Source: Ceratotherium simum simum | Taxonomy: Eukaryota; Chordata; Mammalia; Perissodactyla; Rhinocerotidae | DNA length: 64,000 nucleotides | NCBI RefSeq assembly: GCF_000283155.1 | Contig: NW_004454216.1 | Coordinates: forward strand, 4,582,846-4,646,845 | Reading direction: 5' to 3' | Shown: positions 12,048 to 23,805 of the stretch, one piece after another | Layout of the letters: each line of letters begins with the position of its first letter | Numbering within the stretch: position 1 is the first letter of the stretch | The notes under the pieces: generated by a model | Told to the model about the DNA's origin: nothing | Database searches by the model: none | What the model saw: the letters and a program-made list of their open reading frames with translations, nothing else | Made by a program: the position numbers and the translations under genes

Positions 12048-12605
12048 CAAAAGTATAGGGAAAACAGTGAATGCCTTTATATAGCTCTGAAAATTTCCAT
12101 ATCAAAATGGTGCATGTGTGTGTGCATGTTAAGATAGTGATGGTGATGAGAGTACTAAAATTGTCAAGCCAGATGTCTTCTGAAAGCATGAACTGGATTT
12201 GGAGAACTGTACATGGCGTCCGTAGCATCTGGTATCCCGGTTCCCCTTATTAAACAATGGCATTTCCTTTTTGTCAAAGCCTGCAATTTTTGCACAGGGA
12301 GATCTATGACACTCTTATTGTTCTTGTCCCCCCTAAAATCTCAGTGGAGCAAAAACTTGGATTGCATTGTTAGATGAATTATGATTATAAATTCTATTTC
12401 CTTTTCTGTAGCAATAAAAATGTGTTCAAAACCCCTTCAGAATTCACTGCTGCACATTTGGTGCAGTTTCTGCAAAGCTGCTTCAGGGTCTTTGACAAAT
12501 CTATACAGGCCTAATCGCAAGGGACTGTTTTAACAGGTCTTTCAAAGTCTAGTTGCTTTTCTAGGAGTTTATTTCACAATATAGTATTTTTTGTTGCTGT
12601 TTCAG
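12048..12605. other. Unique sequence, nothing recognised
   Basis: No element or exon recognised. Confidence 0.4.
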
Positions 12606-12680
12606 CATTTAGCAGTTCAGCAAGGAGTTTTTGAGCACCTACTTTGTGCAAAAAAACTCCTGGGGACTGGAAAGATGCAT
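12606..12680 (-). repeat. L2-like 3' tail fragment
   Basis: 'tttttgagcacctactttgt' and the following 'ctcctggggactggaaagat' resemble the reverse complement of the L2 3' end. It is short. Confidence 0.5.
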
Positions 12681-12684
12681 GAAA

Positions 12685-12865
12685 CCTGGTCAGGTGGACC
12701 TGGATTCAAATTCCAATTCTACCATGTAGAAATCACATCACTTTGAGCAAGTTTAGCTAGCCTAAGCCTCAACTGTCCCATCTGCGAAATAGGGATAATA
12801 ATTCCTGTTTATGTGTGTTGATCACGTAATATAATGTATATAAAATCCTTCACATGGATTCTGTA
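12685..12865 (+). repeat. MIR SINE, plus strand
   Basis: 'ctggattcaaattccaattc', 'tttgagcaagtttagctagc', 'ctcaactgtcccatctgcga' and 'aatagggataataattcctg' follow the forward MIR consensus in order. Confidence 0.85.
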
Positions 12866-13737
12866 AGGACTGAAAAAAGTTAGTGATGGTGACAATGACA
12901 TTATTATGGTACCCACACTGAAGAACATCAAATACCCAACACTAGATCCTGAATTCTACAAATATTACAATAGGTCATTGTATAAAACATATTCTGAGAT
13001 ATAAATAATCTGCTTTATGCAGTGTGTGTATCTCTTTGTGTGTGTGTTTTCTATAGCTTATATAAGCTGACACATCATCTCACTACCTTGGTTAATATTC
13101 AATGCAAGGATTTTATTTGAGAAGAAAAATGACAAGGAAAGGGAAGGCTTAAATTTATGAAATAAATAATGTGCCAAAAAGAGCTCCTATAAACATGAGA
13201 CACTTGAATTTCTGAAGTCTTACCTCATTCTTTATTTCTCTCTATAATTAGACAAAAGAATATGTTGATATTCAAGCAGTAAATGTTTGTTTTGGTCTTA
13301 TTAACCTAACCTAATAAAAGAGAAGGAAATTCCCCAGGTGAAATGTGAAACCTGATGAACTAGCCTAATAGAGCGGGGACTGTGTGTTATCTCCAACATC
13401 TAACATATGTTGCCACAACCACAGTTATTGAAATGAGTTGGACTAGATTTTTTGCTCATGGTTAAAACATTTACTTCATGGGGAATGAAAAAACAAACCC
13501 TGTATTTCTAAGTATAGCCTTTGAAATAATTTGAAAGCAGAATAAATTTAAAGACTCAGCTAAGAAAGTTCAGTTGGGCTTTACAAGATACCAACATTTT
13601 TGCCAATGGTGAGATGGCTAAAAATGGGACAAATGAGTGGGCCAGGGCTATTTGGAGCCTGCTTTTTGTGATTAGAGTGTGGAAGAACATTTGTGGACTA
13701 AATGAGTTAGCACTGTCAGAAACTGCTTATGAGACAG
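12866..13737. other. Unique AT-rich sequence, nothing recognised
   Basis: No element recognised. A short imperfect TG-rich stretch lies near 13021-13050. Confidence 0.4.
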
Positions 13738-13764
13738 AGGCAATAATATAGTTTTCAAGAAAAG

Positions 13765-13858
13765 TGCCTCTATTAGATGTGTGAACTTGGACAAATTATT
13801 TTACCTTTTTTGAGCTTCAATTTTCCCACTTGTTAAATGAGAGGATTGCGTAAATTTC
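13765..13858 (+). repeat. MIR core fragment, plus strand
   Basis: 'gtgtgaacttggacaaatta', then 'gagcttcaattttcccactt' and 'gttaaatgagaggattg', corresponds to the MIR core. Confidence 0.65.
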
Positions 13859-13925
13859 ATTCTATCTCTACTGTTAAATCATTATTGTTATTGTTTCTTC
13901 TGTTGGGCAAGGCAATTTGACATTT

Positions 13926-14171
13926 AAAAGTTCTACCCTCAGGGCCGGCCCTGTGGCTTAGCGGTTGAGTGAGCGAGCTCCGCTGCTGGTGACCCAGGTT
14001 CGGATCCCGGGCACACACCGCTTCTCCGGCCATGCTGAGGCTGCGTCCCACATACAGCAACTAAAAGGATGTGCAGCTATGACATACGACTATCTACTGG
14101 GGCTTTGGGGGGGAAATAAATAAATAAATAAATAAAATCTTTAAAAAAAAATAAAAAAAGTTCTACCCTCA
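13926..14171 (+). mobile_element. ERE-type tRNA SINE with exact 16-bp target-site duplication
   Basis: A complete short-form ERE at about 13942-14155. It has the head 'gggccggccctgtggcttag', an intact B box 'ggttcggatcccgg', the body 'cacatacagcaactaaaagg' and 'ctactggggctttggggggg', and an (AAAT)n plus A-rich tail. It is flanked by perfect copies of 'aaaagttctaccctca' at 13926-13941 and 14156-14171. The clean duplication and intact polymerase III box mark it as one of the younger insertions in the window. Confidence 0.95.
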
Positions 14172-14239
14172 AACTTTTTTTTGAGTCTCCAATCTGTCTA
14201 CGACCCAGGCATTTAGATGGTCATTCTTAAATCACAAAT

Positions 14240-14425
14240 GAAAATATAGTAACAAGCATAGTTAGATGCTTGTTAATGAAATTTGTGGATACTCTTATGA
14301 TTTTTCCATTTTACAGATAAGGAAACACAAGTAGGTAAGGTAATTCGTCCAATGTAGAGGTGAAGTCAGAATTTGAATACGAGACAGTTTTCTTTCAGAT
14401 ACTACACTTTGAATCTATATGCTGT
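14240..14425 (-). repeat. MIR SINE, minus strand
   Basis: 'ttttccattttacagataag' followed by 'gaaacacaagtaggtaagg' and 'gtgaagtcagaatttgaata' gives the MIR reverse-complement core, ending near 'tatatgctgtgctgac'. Confidence 0.75.
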
Positions 14426-14717
14426 GCTGACACCTTCTAGGTTTTTCATGGTGATTGGTGGGCAAGCCAAGACACGAAAACAGGTTTTGGCGAAATGTGT
14501 TCCAGAGATGCCAAGGAGATCAACTTGGTCTCAGTAGACTAGAGATGTTAGGAAATAATGAGAAATGATAGAGTGATGCCAAAAAAGTGGGTGATGATAA
14601 CTGATGGAGAGAGAGAGAGCATGGTGAAAAGAATAGAAGTTTATAAGTAGGCAGAACTAAACTATAAATATTAGTTTTACTGCTTCCAGATGCAGGATCT
14701 TGTAATGTTCATTTAAC

Positions 14718-14802
14718 TGTGTATATATATGTGTATATTTGTTTTATATATATTTTAAAATATATATATACATATATATGTATATATATATATATCTATA
14801 AA
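14718..14802. repeat. AT-rich (TA)n simple repeat
   Basis: Alternating TA with TG interruptions. It includes the self-complementary block 'tatatattttaaaatatata', so the tract could extrude as a hairpin. Confidence 0.9.
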
Positions 14803-15690
14803 GTGTCTAGTGCCTCTGTGCTGGGGGTACAGGGAAGGTCATGAGAGAATCATGGGAGATTCGCAGGGGTAGAAATTACATGTTCAAAATAGTTTTTGCC
14901 ACAGTATCTTAGAATACATTTGTTATTATTATTCCTTGGATGCCTGATCTAAGAGAGCCTCCTCTCCCCACCTGGATTACAAACCCTTGAAGACAAAGAC
15001 AGGGCCTTCCGTAGTCTATGTCCCCACGATAGCCAGGTGGTACCAAGTGCATGGTGGCAAGAAATTGATAAATGCTTCCTGAGTGGATTTTGAGGGTATC
15101 CCTGAAGCTCTGTATATTGGAATGGAATAGAGAGAGACTGGAAAAAGGGAGATTAGCTGGGAGGCTGCTGGGAAGGAGAGAACATTTCCATTTTAAACCT
15201 ACCCAGTCAGCAGTTCAGAGTCTGTATTGATTTGCTTTTCAAAAAGAATATTAATTTCCCTTTAAAAATGTGGGTGAAAGACTAAACAAATAGGACCTTG
15301 GATTTATTTACTAATATACAGTCCTTGATTATTCTCCTCTTTAAATCATCCTGCTGCCTTACTGCAGGCCCTTCCAAACATTAATATTAATGTTGCCTTG
15401 CTTCCGGTAGAGGCTGGTGGATGTGGCATTTCATAATTCAGATGTAAAAGTGAAAAGGGTCTCACAATTTCAGCTCCAGTGTCTTTACTGTGCCACTGGA
15501 GGAAAAAGAAAATTGGAATATACAAAAAGGATTCAAAAATTAACAATACTTTTGTTAAAATAATTAATCCCCTATTTCTACTTGGGTGAAAGGATGCTTA
15601 ATATCCAGTTTCAGTTCTGAGCACACTTGTATTGGTGTGGACATAGTTTTATTGTTTTGGGGGTTGAATTCATCCTTTTCTTCAATCACT
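14803..15690. other. Unique sequence, nothing recognised
   Basis: No repeat or exon recognised. The 66-codon minus frame at 15346-15546 has no motif. Confidence 0.4.
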
Positions 15691-15800
15691 CTTTCATTCA
15701 TTCAACAAGTATTTATTAAATGCCTGGTATTCACCAAGCTGGAGATAGTCATGAACCCAACAGAGTCCCTACCCTCAGGCAAGATTTGCAATCTATTCCT
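15691..15800 (-). repeat. L2 LINE 3' tail, minus strand
   Basis: 'ttcattcattcaacaagtat' followed by 'ttattaaatgcctgg' and 'cagagtccctaccctcaggc' is the L2 3' end in reverse complement. Confidence 0.75.
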
Positions 15801-15849
15801 CTCAGTCCTGTAGAAACCAGCAACACAAGGTTAAACTGTAATTAGTTCA

Positions 15850-16300
15850 CCCAACTGATGATAATTGAGCACCAACATAAATCAGGTACTGTGCTAGTAC
15901 TGGAGTTATGTACCAATGAATAACACCAGCTCTCTCTCAAGGAGCTATCCGTCTAATGGAGGCAGCAGACACACAAAGAGAAAACAGAGGGTGATAAATG
16001 GTATCCAGTCCTGGAGAGCAGTAGTGGTTCGCTAGGGAAAGGTCAGGGAAGATGGGAGGGGAAAGGCATTTCAACTCCAAAAGCATCACATGAAAAAGAT
16101 AAGAGGCCAAAGAGAGTACGGAGAGTGCTAATAGAGAAATGAAAATAAGTGTGAGTGTACGCAAGTCGGAATGGAGTGTAGGAGCCAAAGAGAAGTGGTA
16201 CAACAGGTTGGAGAGAGAAGCAAGTCCAGAAATGTGCGAGCCTGGTATGCCACATTAAGGAATTTAGACTTGGTCCCTCATTGCAGGATAAGCTCCTCCT
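15850..16300 (-). repeat. L2-type LINE fragment, minus strand
   Basis: A second L2 3' end follows the first: 'aattgagcaccaacataaat', 'ctctcaaggagctatccgtc', 'taatggaggcagcagacaca', 'agggaaaggtcagggaagat' and 'aatttagacttggtccctca'. The spacing fits L2-related sequence extending about 450 bases into the element. The 171-codon minus-strand frame at 16043-16558 and the 88-codon frame at 15937-16203 arise by chance in it. Confidence 0.6.
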
Positions 16301-18852
16301 GGAGTGCTGAGTGCAGGGATCCAGCTCATCCTGCTTTCTTTCTGTACCCGTACTGCCTGGTAAAGGCTGAATAAGCACACAGGAGTATATGGATAAGCTG
16401 GGTGTGTGAGGGAGGGGGAATAGGGTGTAGGGGATGGTGATGACATGAGCTGCTTTTTCCTTCAGAAAAAGTTCTCTGAGTGTGTGGAGCATGTGCTCAT
16501 AGGGAACAAGGCTGAGGCCAGCAAATTTGTTAGTAGACCATTGCATTAATCCCAGCAAGGAAATATGGTGTGAAAACTAGGATGGTGACGATGCCATGGG
16601 GGTTTCTGCCAATGGGGAATAGGAACACTTTTTTGCAATCTTCTGTGTAGTCTTTGTATATTTATATTTTTTTGTTTTGAATTTTTGTTTGTTTGCTTGT
16701 TTGTTGGTTGCTTCCTTTTTTGCAGAGTTCTAGAATTTTTATCTATTCACCTTTTCTCCCTTCCCCCTAAAGAGTTCCCCCACCTCCAAAATGTGCTTGC
16801 ATGGTCTCAACATCAATGTCAGGCACCCAGCAGACATTTTAAAGACAAGTTGTGTTTTGATAACTGAGAATCATTTTGAAGTATTTACTCTTCAGTTCCA
16901 CATACATTTCCGTTTTAATATTTCTCATTTCAATGATCAGTATTAGCTTGGTATTGAGTGGTGGTTCAGAAGTACTTGCTTACACTATGATATTTAAGTC
17001 CCAAATCTATATTAACAAAACTCTCCTTCAGGCCTTCCTTTCCTCCAATATTGTCTTCTTCCTAGTTGCAGAAATGATTGAGTGGCATGACATCTCTCTG
17101 CACTCCTAACATTTTGCATCTGTCTTCTCTTTGCTGGCTTATGTCCCATTGATAAAATCAGCATTCTCTGCACTCCCTGGTAATGTTGAGGAAATTTTAA
17201 ACTCTTTGCAGTGGGAAGTTACTTTCTCTTTTAAGTCCAAGCTGACAAAAATTTCCGCCTTTTAGATTGTCATGAAGTTGCCCATGTAAACCTATTACAA
17301 AATGTCCCTGGAGGCAGTTGAAGCAAACTATCAGAGCCACAAGAAAAACAAAAGTTCTATGCAAGCTTTGCAGAGAGTCTTGAAAGTATCCTCCCTCGAG
17401 TAATTTTTAATCTCTCCAAAAAATCAAATATCTATGCAGATGATACAGAGTTTAACCAAGAGAGATCATATCCTGTAGTGTATTTAAGAAGGAAATGGTT
17501 TTAGTGCTGAACTTTAATGGATAGGATGTTTGATTACTGAACACTCAAGTAAAGGAATTCCTGATAGAAGGAAATACAAAGACAGAGGGGAAGGAAGGAT
17601 GAAGTTCAGTAAGATGTGGCCATAGGATCAGTGTGGAAAAGGGTAGGAGTTGGAATAGAAAACTATGTTTAGGTTATAGCATGGAGGGACTTGTCTGAAA
17701 GGCTGAAGGGTCTGCTTTTTCTTTGCTGAGCAACAGGTGCAAAGTGGAGAAGCATTGCTGTGGGAGGAGCAGTCTCTGTGTGCTCTGGTTAGCAGCAGAA
17801 AGCTTCATGTGAGAAGTGGGATCTTTGTAACCACCTTTGATCATCACATACAGTGTGAAGGACATTCCGCCCTGAAGGCAGAACAGTGTGCCTAAAGGTG
17901 TAGAGGTGTGCGTGTACCAGGTCCACTTCAGAATCTTAAAATAAGTGCACCATGTGCACCTCTCCATGCTTGATTCTTTGTCTTTCATTTGGTGAGGCAG
18001 AAAGATGAAAGCTAAGCAAGAAGCCAAAACACCCATCATACACAAAGGCAAGACAGAGGAGTGATGGGTAACAGGATGGGGTGGTGACTGCCAACATCTA
18101 AGCCTCAGTCATCAAATGTGACTACGTCTGGGATCCCTCGATATTCCTAATCATGTGCTCTAACATTTGCATGTCAGTGTTCTCTTCCACTCGTGTGTTT
18201 TCACCACATTTACTTTACTGCCCCGTCCCCCTCACTTTCTGTCTCCCCGGTACAATTTCCTTTGCTCATGGGACTTTGACTTTTTTTTTAAATCACTTCA
18301 TTCCCATTTTGGCCTTATATGACCCTAATTCTGAGTCTATAATGAGGCCATGCTAATTCGTGCTGTGAGCTTATGAGTTTTCTTTAAGCATGGACAGAGG
18401 TCATGAGATTCGGCGAAAGGATGTTTCTTTCTTCCTGCAGCGGCTGCTCTAGCGTTCTGACCGATTCACTCTCTCCTTCATCAGACAGCTTCCCAGAGAA
18501 ACGAGTGGCCAGATCTGGGTGTGGGTTATAGGCAAGAGGAGAGCAGGATGAGGATGGAAAAGAAAGGATGGGAGTTGGGCAGGAGGGAAATGAGGCTGAT
18601 GGGCAGTGCCACTCAGCCTATGGAAACGGTCATCCACTTTGTCACTGAGTGGCAGAGGCCAACAGTTTGCACGACGTGATTAGTACAGGAAAGCAAATTA
18701 AACAGTTATTAAAGGGAGGCAATCAATTGGTACCTGGTGGTAGGCTGTGAGAAGATCTGTCAGTCTCTTTTATTAATTGAAGAAATGCCTTCAGGGGAGC
18801 CCTTTCTAAGTATGCTTACTTAGTTGCACCAAAGGCCCAGTCTCTTAGCAAG
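16301..18852. other. Unique sequence, nothing recognised
   Basis: About 2.5 kb with no recognised repeat beyond short T- and GTTT-rich runs near 16660-16720. The 125-codon minus frame at 17674-18051 shows no motif. The stretch at 18660-18790 is noted separately as a possible conserved non-coding block. Confidence 0.4.
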
Positions 18853-18980
18853 TAACCTATAATTATTATTATTAGCAGTAATACAATAATAATAATAACA
18901 ATATTATTAATAGCAAATATTTTTTTCTGGAATGGTAAATCTTGGAGGGTATTTTATTATTATTATTGTTATTACTCTTG
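18853..18980. repeat. (ATT)n / (AAT)n repeat in inverted arrangement
   Basis: A run of AAT triplets at 18877-18898 is matched by the reverse-complement run at 18954-18976. The arms agree at 22 of 23 positions with one single-base bulge, and the loop is about 55 bases. A further ATT run lies at 18860-18873. Confidence 0.85.
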
Positions 18981-19723
18981 TTATTAGTGTAGGAAATTCA
19001 TCTCTCTCGTGCTGGGCTGTAATTACCATTTTTATGAGTACTATATATTCTTTTACTTAGGCAAAAGGATTTGTTTATCAAGGGACTTTTCCCCTCCCTG
19101 CATTGCTACTCTGAAGCTTAACTGTTTATAAGGGAAGCAGACTGAGAAGAAGGGGATATATGTCATCAGCGGAAGGTTGTATTCTCAAATGATAAGCAAG
19201 GTAGCTGCAAAGTCACTGAATGCGCGTGGCATATGAGCATGGAATTTTAGTTTCTTTTCATTTATTTCCTCCAAGCATTAGCTGGACAGTGACTAGTTGT
19301 ATCGTGGCAGGGATTTCAGCATCAGGTAAGAAATTGGACTGGTCCCTTATGGTTCCATCTAACCTTGAGAATTATCAATGCTATGTTTGATGTGCCGAAT
19401 GACGAATACCCAAATGATCAAGAGAAAGCTATGCCAATTCTGGAAAAATGATACTGCTGGATTCCTGCTTCAAATAATCATAAGGAGAACTTCTTTTAGT
19501 GAGCTCCTAACCCTTGGCCAGCCAGGACAATGTCAGGAACACTGCCTCCATCAAACCTAATGTTTGGGTTAAGGAAGAAAGTTAAAGATTATTCTCATGC
19601 TGCTTAGGACACTCTATGAACATCTCAGTTAGGAGACAGATATCAGATATGCCCAGCAGTCAACTGACAGTAACTTCTGGCAGCTAAGACTCAGAGTGGA
19701 CTGAAAAGTATTAGTCAGCAGTG
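18981..19723. other. Unique sequence, nothing recognised
   Basis: No element recognised. The 60-codon frame at 19378-19560 has no motif. Confidence 0.4.
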
Positions 19724-19758
19724 TTTGCGTGTGTGTGTGTTTGTGTGTGTGTGTGTGG
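19724..19758. repeat. (TG)n microsatellite
   Basis: TG dinucleotide tract with one TT interruption. Overlapping frames over it are artefacts of the repeat. Confidence 0.95.
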
Positions 19759-19929
19759 CTATCTGGTCTTTTTATCTCATTTCTCTCTCTCTCACATACA
19801 CACACTCAGAGATTCCCCTCTTTGTCCTCCACCCTCTTCTCCCTGTTTGTCTCCAAAGGAGAGTTTCTTTATCCCAATTTGTGAGCCACTTCCTTTCTTT
19901 GTCCTTTGTCAATGGAAAGAGGCACCCTC

Positions 19930-20090
19930 TAGGCCAGTGCTTCTCAGATTTATCTCAACTTTAGTGTGTCTATGAATCTCTGAGGATTTTGTTAAATACT
20001 TCTTGGGTGGGACTTGACACTGTGTATTTCTAACAAACTCTTGGATGACGGAGATGCTGTTGGTTAGTGGACCACACTTGGAGTAGGAAG
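19930..20090 (-). mobile_element. MER20-like hAT nonautonomous DNA transposon
   Basis: It starts with 'ccagtgcttctcagattt', close to the hAT-Charlie terminus 'cagtggttctcaa'. It continues through 'tcttgggtgggacttgacac', 'tttctaacaaactcttggat' and 'gtggaccacacttggagtag'. Both ends are recognisable. Confidence 0.72.
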
Positions 20091-20999
20091 ACTTTAAACC
20101 AACCTACTTGTCTTTTTACCTCGTCCTTTCTAAAGATTGACTAGAGAATCACATAATCTTCTTCCTCTCTCTCCTGGCCTCCACCAGAAGTGTAGTAAGA
20201 GGGACAGCTACGTGGCTGAGTATAAATGATTCACAGCAGGAGGAGACAACAGTGAACTAGGCACCGGCCCTCTTCTCTTGCCTGACAGGTATACTGACTT
20301 GCAGGCCAAAGGCAGAGAAAGATTCAGACTCTTATCAGTTCAGTAACCAAAATTGCTGGATTAAAGATTTGAGATTCTATAAACCCACATACCTGAAAAG
20401 CCATCTTGGTCAAAGATCTCAAAGTATATGTTTTCTTCTGCTATTAAGTAGCAATCCTCTGCAAAAGCTTTACTACTATCTTACAAGAAATTTGACAGTG
20501 GGTGGTATGTTCTGCCCTATAATTTTATTTTTATATCATCTTAAAGGTCTTTACAAGGCACACTAAAGAACTGTGAAGAAATGGAGAAACAAAGATGGAA
20601 AGGGGGAAGAAAAGTTGTGCCAATTAGACTTAAATTACCACTCTGAGTGATGAAAGGGAGGGACAAAGGAAACAGTATCAGCATCAGGTTCCAGAAACTC
20701 AAGAATGGAAGTTCTATCATTTATAGTGAGAATCTATGAAGGAGTAACTCAGAGGAAAAAGAATATGGAAATGAGGAATATGGAAGATTGGGGAAAGTCC
20801 ATGGAGAGGTAGAATCAAGGCAGATTCTAAAGGGGGTGATGGAGAAGAGAACAGTTCAAAGGAGAGTGTCATGTGCTTTGCTTGATAGTCGTCAATTTCA
20901 TAACTTGCCTGGTAAAAGAGAGTGACCAGGCTAAAGAAATGTGTTCTTATTTCGAATGATGCATTTGTACACATAAAATTACGTTTCAGTAAAATACAT
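20091..20999. other. Unique sequence, nothing recognised
   Basis: No repeat or exon recognised. The right half is purine-rich on the plus strand (about 20580-20880). Confidence 0.4.
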
Positions 21000-21105
21000 T
21001 GAGAGCAAGAGCTTCATCTTATATTTATCTTTGGGTCCTCAGAGCCTAGCATGGTACTTGGCACATAATAGATGCCAAATAAATGTTTGTTGAATGTAAC
21101 GATAG
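21000..21105 (+). repeat. L2 LINE 3' tail, plus strand
   Basis: 'gagagcaagagcttcatctt', 'gagcctagcatggtacttgg', 'cacataatagatgccaaata' and 'aatgtttgttgaatg' match the forward L2 3' end. Confidence 0.8.
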
Positions 21106-21361
21106 ATAAATGAATAGTAATGTACCATCAAAACTCTTAGCTATGACCAAATCTCAAAGTATGAAGTATTATTTAAAAGAGAGAGAGATTGAGCTGGTAC
21201 TTATTGTTGTTATTTTCATAGATAGATAGATATTACTATATATAATGTAGTAGAATTTAATCCATGTCTTGATTTGATGAGTGGAGCGAGCAGGAGAGTC
21301 AGTTTAAGGTGGAGAAGATGTGGTTTGAAGGAAAACAGATACTCATAGTAAACATTCTTAG

Positions 21362-21401
21362 CATACACAAACAAACAAACCAAAAAACAAACAAACAAAC
21401 A
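21362..21401. repeat. (CAAA)n simple repeat
   Basis: CAAA tetranucleotide repeat with a few interruptions, directly left of an L1 3' end. Confidence 0.88.
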
Positions 21402-21565
21402 GGCAGGAGGAAACTTTTGGAGGTGACAGATATTTTATTACCTTGACTGTGGTGACGGTTTTATGGGTGTATGCATATTCCAAACTCATCAAATTGTTGC
21501 ATTAGATATGTCCAATCTTTTTGGTATATCAACTATACATCGATAAAACTGTTAAGAAAAAACAA
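21402..21565 (+). repeat. LINE-1 3' UTR fragment, plus strand
   Basis: 'ggaggtgacagatattttat', 'ttgactgtggtgacggtttt', 'ccaaactcatcaaattgttg' and 'tatatcaactatacatcgat' followed by 'aaaactgttaagaaaa' match the extreme 3' end of L1M elements, including the short A-rich tail. Confidence 0.85.
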
Positions 21566-21836
21566 TCATGAAAATAACAGGAGAAATGTATGAAGAATTC
21601 AAACCAGGAAAATAAAAAGTACTTGTCTCCTCCAACCCCCTCAAAAACCCCAAAATCAAAAAAACAGATCCTTATCCCTTTAATATTGGTGCTCTATTAA
21701 TGATCACAGCCATCAAGGAAATAGAAAAGAAGATTCTTATATTCCTGTGGAAATAACAAGGAAGGGAGCAACATTTGACCCTCTACTTTTCCATTTTCAA
21801 AGAAGAAAAAACTACAGTTGTCCACTATGCATCCCT

Positions 21837-22100
21837 TCAAAGACATTTTTTGTGTGTGTGTGAGGAGGACTAGCCCTGAGCTAACATGCGATGCCAATCC
21901 TACCCTTTTCTCTTGAGGAAGATTGGCCCTGGGTTAACATCCGTGCCCATCCTCTTCCACTTTATATGGGATGCTGCCACAGCATGGCCTAGCATGTCGT
22001 GGGTCTGTGCACTCCCGGGATCCGCACCTGCGAACCCCGGGCCGCCACAGCGGAGTGCACGCACTTAATCTCTGCGCCACTAGGCCGGCCCCTCAAAGAC
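21837..22100 (-). mobile_element. ERE-type tRNA SINE, minus strand
   Basis: The T/GT-rich tail and 'gaggaagattggccctgggt' modules lead into 'ccactttatatgggatgctg' and end with the reverse-complemented head '...cgccactaggccggcccc'. The target-site duplication 'tcaaagac' is visible at about 21837-21845 and 22093-22100. The tail holds two copies of the roughly 40-base unit. Frames at 21886-22068, 21989-22237 and 21999-22310 lie in or across it and are not genes. Confidence 0.93.
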
Positions 22101-23599
22101 TTTTTGACATCCTGGAATCCTGACATAAGATTGTGGGATAGGGAAATTTCAAGAACGTTGTTTGGATGTAAGGTAGAGAAATCAGTCCAGATGGCAAAAC
22201 TTCTTGCTAACTTTGTCTCTCCTGCCCATCTTCCCATCCAAAATAGGAACCAGGAGGCAGCAAGGGCATCACTCAGTGAAGACCACCAGCAGGAACTGGG
22301 ACAAACCTAGCATATCTGTATTCACTGGGGCCCTCCATGCCCCGCTTTGGTTTCAGCCACAAAAAATATAATGCGTTTCAGCATAAACATGTAATAGAGA
22401 TCAATCCTTACCAACTGAATGACAGTTGTGAGAGGGACTGAAGGAGGAGGTCTGAGGAGATAGTCCAGATCTCCCTGGAGAGAGCACATTTGGGTCTACA
22501 TCCTGAAAGAAGATTCTGGTGCTTTTCTTTATAAGCAAAATAGTCTTTGTGATGTTCCACATGTTATTATCTTTCTGTAAGTTTCTGTTTTTCTGTATCT
22601 CTTTGCATCTCATACCAAGAAAACTCCTTGAATACTATTTCAATAATCTCTCCAACAACCTTGTTTTCCTAATTTGTCCAATTAGTCATATACATAAAGA
22701 TATTTAGGAGAAGAAAGCCCACACCTTCCTAACTGCCACTCTTCATACTTCAAGTTAGGCCCAGCCCAGGTCATTAGCATAGAGGCGGCTTTGAGTGAGG
22801 TCCCAGCAAACATGTTTGATTGCTTAAGGGAAAAAGATAAATTGCTGGCCTCAATGCTTACATACAGAGAGAGGTAAAAGTGCCTCACCAGCTCACAAAC
22901 ACATGGAAATAAAATTACCCAGCTAACAGGCTAGATGTAGTTTGAGTTTATATCCTCCGAATGTACACCAACAGATGGAAGGGTTAAAGATGTGACAGTT
23001 GGCTCACGCTGAATATACCCTTTTTTGATTCTGGAGTGTTTTTAACTTCATCTTTAAAATTTGTTGTTTATTTCATTTTCTTTGTTTGCAGGCTTGGGAA
23101 ATTAGTCATTTTCTCAGAGAAAATCAGATAGTGGACATAAATCATTCAATCTCTAGGTCATTTATTTTAAACCATCTCAAAGTTCTTCTCATTTCCCAAA
23201 GTTCTTATCATCTACTGACTGAGGGAAGAATCGATGGCTACACTCTTCCTGCAGATAAACAGTTATTCACATAATTTCAAATCCTACCAGACAAGTAATT
23301 ATACATCATCTCTCCCTCGGTGACTTCTACCAAGTGGGCAGAGACAGAAGCTGTTTCAGATGAGGTGATGAAAGGGGCCAGGGTACTACATTAGGAGAGC
23401 TATGTCCTGCTATCTTTACTTACAAAGGAAAACAGTGCTTTCATCAGAGATTTTACCTAGCAAGTGGGCACTATATATGAAAGAAGGGGATGAATAATGT
23501 ATTCATTTCTCCTTAACAAGACAGTTATAAAATAAATGGCAAAAAGCATAAAATAGTAGGGATGTACATCAACTAGTTGCAAAATTAGAATAATTTAGA
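22101..23599. other. Unique sequence, nothing recognised
   Basis: About 1.5 kb with no recognised repeat or exon. The short frames here (for example 22401-22613 minus and 23086-23274 plus) have no motif. Confidence 0.4.
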
Positions 23600-23805
23600 T
23601 TACCATGGCATCTACAAAAGCCACATAACCTCCTCAGACCAAATATGAAGACTTTTTCATCTGTAGGATGAGGAAAATAATAATTCTGTGCTCCAAAGTT
23701 TTGTTTTGTTTTTGAGGCTGGGCGAATTAAATGATGTTAGCTCAGTGGTTAGAACGTGGCACTTACTCAACATTAATCATTATTGTTATTATTTCATTTT
23801 TGTAA
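23600..23805 (+). repeat. MIR SINE, plus strand
   Basis: 'ttttcatctgtaggatgagg', 'aataataattctgtgctcca', 'ggcgaattaaatgatgttag' and 'agaacgtggcacttactcaa' follow the forward MIR 3' half, ending in ATT-rich sequence. Confidence 0.72.

Noticed and set aside
13942..14020. Serine-tRNA-like gene in the ERE head
   Set aside because: The polymerase III boxes belong to the SINE promoter. The rest of the cloverleaf is not preserved, and the same head recurs in seven copies here.
16043..16558. 171-codon open frame, minus strand
   Set aside because: About half overlaps an L2-type LINE fragment outside a recognisable L2 reading frame, and the remainder has no motif.
19721..19975. Cys/Val-rich overlapping frames of 79 to 84 codons
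   Set aside because: They start in the TG microsatellite, and the overlapping frames differ only by reading phase.
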